Below, in pieces: positions 56,036 to 64,000 of a DNA stretch of 64,000 nucleotides (position 1 is the first letter of the stretch; each line of letters opens with the position of its first letter). Source of the DNA: Brassica napus (taxonomy: Eukaryota; Streptophyta; Magnoliopsida; Brassicales; Brassicaceae); the NCBI RefSeq assembly GCF_020379485.1, contig NC_063444.1:1064652-1128651 (forward strand), given 5' to 3'. Below the pieces are notes generated by a model, which was not told the DNA's origin, ran no database searches, and saw only the letters and a list, made by a program, of their open reading frames with translations. Position numbers and translations under genes: made by a program.

Positions 56036-58300
56036 ATGCATTTCTCTCTGTGGAAGCAAATCCACCACTGCGCCACTCTCATCTTAGACAAGAGCAAAAG
56101 CAGCCGAAGAAGAAGCCCCGATTCCTCCCTCAACGCCACGAAAGAAGCTGCCTTGCTTCGGAAGCTCTACGAAGACAGGCTCAGGGAAGCTCTAGAGGAA
56201 GCCTCCGAGAACGGGTCCCTCCTCAAATCCCAAACCGTCGACCAAGAGAATCAAGTGGGCCGCTCCAGATCCTTAGCTAGACTCCACGCGCAGCGTGACT
56301 TCCTACGCGCCGCCGCTTTAGCAGCCGACCATGTATACTCCTCAGAAGACTCCCTCCCCGAGCTTCTCGGTGAGAGTTCCTCGCCATGTACCCGAAGTAC
56401 CAAGCTTCAGAGAAAATCGATCAGTTGAGATCCGATAAGTACAGTCACTTGTCAGCAGGTTCGAAGGTATGTCTCGACTACTGCGGGTTCGGTCTCTTCT
56501 CTGTTGTTCAGACTCTGCACTATTGGGATACTTGTACGTTTAGCCTCTCCGAGGTCACAGCTAATTTGAGTAACCACGCGCTTAACGGTGGAGCTGAGAG
56601 TGGAATTGTGGAGCACGATATCAAAACTAGGATCATGGACTATCTGAACATCCCTGAGAACGAGTACGGTCTTGTTTTCACCGTGAGCAGAGACTCAGCT
56701 TTTAAACTGCTAGCTGAGTCTTATCCTTTCCAGACGAACAAGCGGCTTCTGACGATGTTTGACCACGAGAGCCAGTCTGTGAACTCTGGATGGCGCAGAC
56801 GGCGAGGGAGAAAGGCTCAAAGGCTTACAACGCTTGGTTCAAGTGGCCGTCTTTGAAGCTGTGTTCGACTGATTTGAAGAAGAGGCTGTCTTACAAGAAG
56901 TGGAAGAAGAAAGATTCCGCTGTTGGGTTGTTTGTGTTTCCTGCGCAGTCGAGAGTTACTGGCGCTAAGTATTCTTACCAGTGGATGGCTTTAGCTCAGC
57001 AGAATCATTGGCATGTGTTGCTTGATGCTGGCTCTTTTGGTTGTCTTTTGATTAAAAAGTCAGTGATGGGGAGTCTAGATCACTCCTTAGTATCCGTTGT
57101 CTCTCAGCGATTCAGTTGATGGTCTTGATGGATTAGTTGGTTTTGCTGATGATAAGACCAAAGAAGCTCATCGACCTGGAACTCAGATGCCGGCTTTCTC
57201 TGGAGGATACACTTCAGCGCAAGTGAGGGATGTGTTTGAAACAGACCTCTTAGAAGATAACATCTCTTCCGATAGAGATGGAACTACAAGCACCACGATT
57301 TTCGGAGAAGAGACAGAGAGTGTGTTTCGGTCGGGGAACTGATGAAAAGCCCGGTTTTCAGTAGTGAAGATGAGTCTGCCTGACAACTCGTTTTGGATTG
57401 ATCTTGGTCAAAGCCCTCTTGGTGGTTCTATCAGCTAACAAGATTGCCTCTCCAGACGTCCTCTCATTCGATGCTGCTGTTATGTCAGTTACAGAGCAGG
57501 GGGACAAACATGATGAGTTCTGGTAGTAATCAAGAGATACAAGAAGAAAACTGCAGTCATAGCTTGGCAAATGGCTCATCAGAGATCAAAGAGAGTGCGA
57601 TTAGAGACAGAAGGAGGGAGAGATGGTGGTGGTAGAAGCAGGCTTTTGGGCGTGGAGGATGAACACGAGAGCAAAGGAAGACGGTTTTCCTTTAACGTGG
57701 ACCGTATTAGTCATACTATAGTAGAACCCGGTGAAGCCTCTCTAGCTAGTGTTTATGATGAAGAGTACAATAACAACACTAGTGATGACGAAGGTGCGGA
57801 TGATGAATGGGACAGGAGAGAAAACGAAACCGAGATTGTTTGCAGACATATCGACCACGTGAATATGCTTGGTCTTTAATAGAACCACGACTAGGCTCAG
57901 GTTTCTGATTAAACCTGAATCAGGAAGGAACATGAGTCTTGTGCAGATATATGGACCAAAGATCAAATACGAGAGTCCCAGAGATTGTTCAGAGGCTGGG
58001 TGAAAGAGAAGGTATATCTTTTGGTATATCGAGTCACATACGCATAGTGGACGATGATAATAAACCGAGAAACCATAGAGCGAGGAGGAGTAAAGAAGAT
58101 AGTAATACTCTGCACTTGCCTAAAGATGTTGAGAGAAACGGGTTTATAAAGGTTTGAGGTTGTGACAGCTTCTCTTAGCTTCTTGACAGACTTTGAAGAT
58201 GTTTACAAGCTTTGGGGCTTTCGTAGGCAAGTTCCTAAACCCTGGTTTCAACAGAGAAGGTTCGCTTCCTACTGTAGACGTGAGTTCTTAGTAGAAATGC
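56036..58300 (+). pseudogene. Broken PLP-dependent transferase (At4g37100, MOCOS-like)
   Basis: A single-exon gene of the plant family related to the NifS-like domain of molybdenum cofactor sulfurase. Landmarks are [20 protein letters not shown] at the start, [104 protein letters not shown] and VVTASLSFLTDFEDVYKLWG. Lesions: 1 base lost near 56372; 2 bases gained near 56787; a deletion after LLDAGS (57030) that removes the segment expected to hold the PLP-lysine; a deletion after VMGSL; frameshifts near 57326 and 57382; further deletions to 58200. Such damage means the gene is dead. Its position right of the patatins matches At4g37100. Confidence 0.92.
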
Positions 58301-58769
58301 ACAAAGCCACAACTTTTTAGAAGGTGACTCAGAGAGACTGACATAACCGTTATGCGGTGGCTTTCCTGGAGATGAAAAGAAGGTAAAGAACTGTGAATGA
58401 ATAGATTTGGTATAGCTTGTAATCTGAAAACAGAGCTTTATTTGATCTTAAAGATTCTGCTCTTGTATTGTGTTTTTTTTTTTGTTTGGGTGGAGAACAA
58501 GAGTTACAGAAAGATTCAGAAACTTGTAGCATTTCTTCTTCTAAGTACTACAAAACTGATTCAGATCGATATAGACACATGGACATGATGCGTGTTTATA
58601 CCTTAATATATATGGAGTAAAATAATAGGAAAAAGCGATTAAGGAATATTGTAATTTTAGAGAACATCTAATACATGTAGTAGAACTCAAATGACACTCA
58701 TTTAAATGTTAACTAAGACAAAAATGTAATGGCATTGAAGCTACAAGGATTATGAATCTTCCAAGAGTT

Positions 58770-59478
<709 letters not shown>

Positions 59479-59489
59479 ATCTAATAATA

Positions 59490-60796
59490 GTGCTTGTGTA
59501 GTCTTTTGAGCTTCGGTGAGGATGGTTAGTGATGAAGTGTTACTCTGACGGTGGTGGCGTTAAGGATATCAAGCGATGGCTTGTTATGGTTCAATTCGCT
59601 CTAGGTGAAGTCGGTTTCTGTGTCATGGCGTGTCCTCCCTGCCGTGGATGATGGCAAAGATGACTGTAGATCTGAGGGCTTTTGAATCTGGCTTGATGGG
59701 ACTGCATTGCTGTTGGTTGGTTAACCTTCGTCTCTGACTTCTCTCTGTTATGGCTTAGTATTTAGCGGTTCATTTTCGTGTGGTCAAGATGAGTGTGTTT
59801 GTGGCTGGTTTCTGTGTTGTTGTTCTAGCTCTTCTGGTGGTCTAAGGCTTGGCTGGATTGTCGGTTCTAAACCCTATTTGTTTTCTGGTACGCGGTTGTT
59901 ATTTTAACCGGTTCTGATGTGGGGTCTTAATTGCTTGGGTTTAGTTTGTCAGTTCTTCAAGTGAGGCATCGGAGGTTGCTGGGCTCTGCCCTCTAGGTCG
60001 CAGCATCTCATCCTCGGATTTTAGAGGATCTTAAAGAATTCTCGCAAGGATTGTTAGTGTTTTTTTAAGGAGAAGTTGATTTCTTTGATGTCTTGGAGTT
60101 GGTTTGGTTGGGCGACATTGTGTAAAGGAGCATGTTTCTGGTCTTCAGTTTGGGTCCTTCGTCTGTGGACTCCATCTTTGCTTCCCTTTTGAGGCATCTG
60201 GTTTCTTTCCTAGTGTCGTCACTGGTTTTTCCTCCTCGTTCTTCCTTTGTGGTTAAGTTCAGATTTCAGTGGTGTAGCAGCAAAGCCAAGAAGTTGTGTG
60301 GTCCCTTGGTCTGTAAACTACGGGTTTTCCGGTTTACTTGGTAAGGGACCGAGGAGCCTTTGCTCAATCGCGATCGGTCTTCGAGCAGTTGATTGCCAAA
60401 CGTCCCTCTTCTTTGGCTGCTCGGGTTGTAGGTGTGTTCCTTTCTTGGCTTCTTTTGACGAAGCAGTGGTAAGTCCGGTTTGTGTTTGGTGGTTCCATGG
60501 TGGAACTGTGTTATAAGATTGGCTTTCAACCCCAATAAGTTAGGCTGCATTACTTTCTCAATCAATCCTGTTTCGGTTTCGTTGCTCTTCACCAAACTTG
60601 AAGTTTATGGTAGTGCTCCAGTTCGCCTTTGTTATCTTTTCTCTTTTGTTGTTTGTAAGCTTTTGGAGTTTGTGTTATCTCCAAACTTTGTCTCCGGATG
60701 GTTTTCATTTACCATTCCGGCTATTGGCTCCGCGTCCCTTGCGACTTTGTGTAAGTTGATGGTTAAAATTAATATTAATCCACCGGATGAAAAAAA
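59490..60796 (+). mobile_element. Possible non-coding retroposon (LINE/Sadhu-like), uncertain
   Basis: A 1.3-kb T/G-rich stretch, compositionally unlike its AT-rich neighbours, ends CCACCGGATGAAAAAAAA (60780-60798), as a poly-A retroposon would. It has no reverse transcriptase, only short open frames. No target duplication could be identified and the 5' boundary is a guess. It could instead be an unrecognised gene's UTR or intron. Confidence 0.35.
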
Positions 60797-60798
60797 AA

Positions 60799-60966
60799 TA
60801 GATTTTGGGTGTATTTGTGTTGTGGAGAAAGTAATAGGGTAAAGAAGTGATTATAAGAAAATATCGGGGTTAAAGAGAAATATAGATTTTGTGTGTATTT
60901 GTGTTGTGGAGAAACTAATAGGATAAAGAAGTGATTATAAGACAATATTGGGGTTAAAAAGAAAGA
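60799..60966. repeat. 84-bp tandem duplication
   Basis: TAGATTTTGGGTGTATTTGT at 60799 is repeated as TAGATTTTGTGTGTATTTGT at 60883. Both copies run through GAGAAA(G/C)TAATAGG and AAGAAGTGATTATAAGA to GGGGTTAAA. It lies just upstream of the next gene's TATA box. Confidence 0.9.
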
Positions 60967-60984
60967 AAAAAAAAACAGAATCTC

Positions 60985-60990
60985 TATAAA
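60985..60990 (+). promoter_or_regulatory. TATA box of the 61-kb gene
   Basis: CTCTATAAATG, followed within ~40 bp by a CT/TTC-rich leader and a leader intron (GT at 61114, AG at 61402-61403). Confidence 0.55.
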
Positions 60991-61189
60991 TGTAGCTTCC
61001 GCGAAACCTTAAGCCGCCTTTCATTCAGTCTTTCTCTAATCAGATCTTGGATGATCAGATCTCGGCGTGAAGATAGCGAAGATCCAGATCTCTCTCTCTC
61101 TCGGCGTCTGCAAGTAAGTGCTAGATTAGAACAATGAGCGATCGTGATAGATAGATCTCTCTTTGCGATCTATCTTTATCGTACTGTGT

Positions 61190-61375
61190 TAGATGAACTC
61201 GTTATTTTGATCCGATCTCGTACTGATATGTGTTAGATGAACTCGTTATTTTGATCCGATCTCCGGATCTCGATCCATCTTTCTCGGATCTGAAGATGAA
61301 CTTGTTATTTTGATCCGATCTCGTACTGATATGTGTTAGATGAACTTGTTATTTTGATCCCATCACCATCCCTCT
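61190..61375. repeat. Repeats of AGATGAACTCGTTATTTTGATCC in the leader intron
   Basis: Four copies of AGATGAAC(T/C)(T/C)GTTATTTTGATCC at about 61192, 61234, 61292 and 61340. A longer unit (TCTCGTACTGATATGTGTT) repeats twice. Confidence 0.85.
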
Positions 61376-61405
61376 TTCTCGTACTGGTAATTGCATTTCA
61401 CAGGT

Positions 61406-61980
61406 ATGAATCACATTCATTTTCACGCTTCACCCTACGACTGCTTAAAATTCTGTCCGAGTACAGTAGAAGTCTTCGATAAATTCCTAAAGCCGTTCAT
61501 CCGGGGTGATCTCAACATGCACAGATCCTTGGTCACTCTTTTTAAAAATTTCTATGAGTCTGGTCCTGAACAGCTGCCTGGCTTGGAAAACTTTGAAGAT
61601 AGCGAGTACTATCATCCACGCAACTATTGGTTTCTTATCAACAGTACCAGCCTGTAGCCAATCTCCGAGTAAACCAGCCTGGAACTGGAACTGGAACCTA
61701 CGCCTTCACCGCCCTCAACCAGCCTGACGATCTCTTCTACGACGGCTACAATATCGATGCTTTATACGGCGATGGCCAAGATCGAGTTCCCGCCCAAGAT
61801 GACATTTACGACGAGCTCTCACCGCTTGAAGCCCGAGTTAGAGTTCCCATTACCCAAGATCGGGCAGGAGAACCAGATCATGCAACACTAGGAGAATCAG
61901 ATGGAGTTCGTGTAGCAGCAGCAGATGACCCTTTCGGACTGGATCCCCATATCAACAAAACGAGCAACAGAAGGAAGTAG
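61406..61980 (+). pseudogene. Unrecognised two-part gene with an apparent frameshift
   Basis: A TATA box, leader, GT-AG leader intron and ATG at 61406 introduce MNHIHFHASPYDCLKFCPST, EVFDKFLKPFIRGDLNMHRS and GPEQLPGLENFEDSEYYHPR, ending at TAG 61655-61657. From about 61635, in another frame, protein-like sequence goes on: QQYQPVANLRVNQPGTGTGT, YAFTALNQPDDLFYDGYNID, PFGLDPHINKTSNRRK, stop 61978-61980. A one-base frameshift near 61630, or an unseen intron, would join them. I do not recognise the family. Its promoter and spliced leader suggest a transcribed gene. A (TC)22 run follows the stop. Confidence 0.45.

Positions 61981-61983
<3 letters not shown>

Positions 61984-62028
<45 letters not shown>
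61984..62028. repeat. (TC)n microsatellite
   Basis: About 22 TC units immediately after the stop codon at 61980. Confidence 0.9.
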
Positions 62029-62030
<2 letters not shown>

Positions 62031-62310
62031 CTACCATCTCGGTAGAAGAAGACTAGCTGATAAATAGACTATGCATGTTTTAGCCAAGTGTCTTTACCTT
62101 ACAACTGCTTGACACGGTTTTGTTTCCATAAATGAACAGGTTTATATAATGAATTTTTTTTTTTTTTTTTTTTGCTAAAATTTGGAAGGTTATATAATGA
62201 TTTACATACAATTTGTCTTGTGAAATAGATTTTTGATGTCTTTCTATAACGTAGCATAAAGGAATGAATTCAGTAACGTTCGTTTTGTAATTTTACTAAA
62301 CATTTTAAAT

Positions 62311-62676
62311 TATACACTACAGTTTGAGCAGTACTTAGCAGTTCGAAGTAGCCACTTTTGAAGACATTTCACATGTTATATACGGATATACCAACATGCT
62401 TAATTCGTCATTTTTTTAATAATTACTTACATCCTTTAATAAAGCAATTCCGTTTGTCGTGGCATTCTCATCTCGGCTTTTAGTACTTACAGTTCCAAAG
62501 ATCTGAATTCCTCAAAACTGTTGATTATTCATGAAGTTGCGAAATTTGAAAGCGGTAGTAAAAATAACACCGGAGTCATTATCACGTTATGCTACTATGT
62601 ATTTAAAGCATAGGGATGATCAAGCACACAGACACAGACGACAAAACACACTAGTCTCTCGTTGTTATTTAATGTG
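62311..62676. repeat. Dispersed repeat, copy 2 (partner at 5474-5842)
   Basis: Same sequence and orientation as 5474-5842, roughly 93% alike by eye. Similarity stops at AATGTG (62671-62676). From 62677 the sequence is the reverse-strand SHM1 fragment, with three or so bases of overlap at the joint (CAC). Confidence 0.9.
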
Positions 62677-63218
62677 TAGACATGGAAGCTGGCAGGAGAT
62701 CCAGACAAAGGTTGCACATTCACTGCATAACCACATGAGTTAGCTCTCTATTTATCCACAAGTTCAGGATACATGAATGAGTTGGTTTACCTACCTCCCC
62801 ACTTCTCAGGGTCTAACCGGAAAGCTTCAAGAGCACGTTTCTGGCACAAGGTTCCCGCCATGTCTATGTACCTTCAAAAAGAAAGTCAAGATTGGTCAAA
62901 CAAGCATGTCTAGGATCTGAGACTGAGTTTGTGACTCTGATTGCAAAAAAAAAAAGCTATGAACATACTCATTTCCTCCATAGTATCTAGCCCCAGGGTA
63001 CCCTTCACTGTACTTGTTAGTCATCACAGACCCAACAGCTTGCATCACCGAGACAGATGTGAAATTCTCAGATGGAATGAGTTCAAGCCCCTTCCACTGT
63101 CTAGCTTTCTCAAGCTCAATGATGTCAGCAATCTCCTAAGATGATCTGATCTGATAAGAGGACGAATAGGTTTGTCAACTGAAGAAGAAAGTCTCCTAAG
63201 AGCTATTGCCATCGCCAT
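62674..63218 (-). pseudogene. Truncated SHM1 (serine hydroxymethyltransferase) fragment
   Basis: ATG at 63216-63218 starts MAMAIALRRLSSSVDKPIRP (mitochondrial presequence). The sequence then jumps to [20 protein letters not shown], after loss of the first exon end and intron, so about 50 codons are missing. It goes on [20 protein letters not shown] and [12 protein letters not shown], then an intron, YIDMAGTLCQKRALEAFRLD, an intron, and VNVQPLSGSPASFHVYT. It breaks off at the repeat boundary 62676. More than 70% of the enzyme, including the PLP-lysine, is absent. The mutation AET to AGT is also visible. In Arabidopsis SHM1 is At4g37930, far from At4g37100, so this piece is out of place. Confidence 0.93.
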
Positions 63219-63553
63219 TTTTGCTCTGCCTCTCTCTCTCTGGAAACACTGGAAACAAATTTGAATGATGAGAAGAATCAAATGGGCTTATCCTTTGAAG
63301 AGAGCATTGTGGCCTCTGCTTTTGGCGGTTCAATTTTTTTTTTTGAATTTTTTTCCCTCTTTTCTTTTTATATTTTCTTATTTTATTTTTGTGGTTTCTT
63401 GTCATTATCTCATGCCACAGTCTCTCCACCAACGTTTCCATTCTATATGGTTATAAAAAAAGACAGCATATTAATATATAAATACTCAGGAGAGTATAAT
63501 AAACACAGGTTTACTTGTATTTCTTCTGTATTATATATGCTTCAATTATATAA

Positions 63554-64000
63554 TTAAAAATGCACAAGAGAATGAGAAAAAAAATATGATTGATGAGAAG
63601 AAACATGCTTGGTTTCTTGAGGTTTCTTCTTTGTTTCCAATTCAAGTCCCTTCTTCAACATCGTGGTATCTCCCAACTTGTAGAGCTCCACATTTTTCTT
63701 GATGAATCCTTTGTACTTTTCTTGACAATTCAACGCTTTCCTGATGTATGAGGTTCCTCAGCAACCACGAGCCAAAAATCACAAAAATAAGAATTGTATC
63801 TTATGTTATTTTTGGAGGATCTATCCCATATATATATAACCTTTTGGCTTAGTTCTTGGATTTCATGAGTCAACATTTGTTCCTGTAAAATCCGGAATAG
63901 CAATCAATTATATTGAGTTTCATTGTGTTATAAAGTCCATCTTTGAGCAATACACTCAAAAGTATAAAATACAAGGTAGAGATTAATTATATGTATCTAT
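63554..64000 (-). pseudogene. AGL21-like MADS-box K-domain fragment, 5' end beyond window
   Basis: Reverse-strand blocks EQMLTHEIQELSQK (63841-63882) and RNLIHQESVELSRKVQRIHQ (from about 63770) match the K-box of the AGL17 clade, closest to AGL21 (At4g37940) as I recall. An extra A in the run after HQE shifts the frame. The next frame reads NVELYKLGDTTMLKKGLELE and ends at 63554-63556. The first block ends CAAAAG|GTTATA, which leaves the next block out of phase. In Arabidopsis AGL21 lies next to SHM1 with the same orientation, so this and the SHM1 fragment are one displaced segment. The MADS domain, if present, is outside the window. Confidence 0.75.

Overview
The window is nuclear DNA from a flowering plant, almost certainly a Brassicaceae species of the Brassica/Raphanus type. 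It is AT-rich with many introns and plant transposons. From 1.2 to 58 kb its genes run in the same order and orientation as Arabidopsis thaliana At4g36960 to At4g37100. I recognised the genes from their translated exons. The Arabidopsis locus numbers and functions come from memory of that genome, not from a search.

Layout. 0-0.7 kb: end of a DUF1985 gene (transposon-associated family). 1.2-2.1 kb: decayed four-RRM RNA-binding gene (At4g36960 type). 2.6-4.2 kb: remorin (At4g36970). 6.6-9.6 kb: SWAP/CLASRP-like SR splicing protein (At4g36980). 13.9-15.2 kb: heat-shock factor HSFB1/TBF1 (At4g36990) with two uORFs in its leader. 16.4-17.6 kb: red chlorophyll catabolite reductase ACD2 (At4g37000). 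18.0-19.1 kb: centrin CEN2 (At4g37010). 19.4-25.2 kb: a transposon nest holding a small gene remnant, a dated solo LTR, a ~155-bp tandem array and a hAT MITE; At4g37020/37030 would be expected here. 25.3-27.0 kb: organellar methionine aminopeptidase MAP1D (At4g37040). 27.2-40.1 kb: three tandem patatin-like lipases (PLP4, PLP5, PLP1; At4g37050-37070) and the scar of a fourth.

44.05-55.21 kb is a complete 11.2-kb Helitron. It has a 5' TC end, a 3' hairpin and CTAG end, an RPA-like gene and a Rep/helicase gene, and both genes carry inactivating mutations. 56.0-58.3 kb is a broken At4g37100-type PLP-dependent (MOCOS-like) gene. 58.8-62.0 kb holds an unrecognised basic-protein gene tail, a huge GA/TC dinucleotide palindrome, a retroposon-like stretch and an unrecognised gene with a spliced leader. 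62.3-64.0 kb holds a 366-bp second copy of a sequence found at 5.5 kb, fused to fragments of SHM1 and an AGL21-like MADS gene. These two are neighbours in Arabidopsis (At4g37930/37940) but lie far from At4g37100, so this is a rearrangement junction.

The single-copy genes do not form one pathway; they are ordinary euchromatic neighbours. Several act in stress and cell death: HSFB1/TBF1 in the growth-to-defence switch, ACD2 in detoxifying chlorophyll breakdown products, and the patatin lipases in lipid signalling. The most informative non-genic features are the uORF pair, the Helitron, the solo LTR whose pre-insertion site is preserved elsewhere in the window, the missing fourth patatin, and the SHM1-AGL21 junction.
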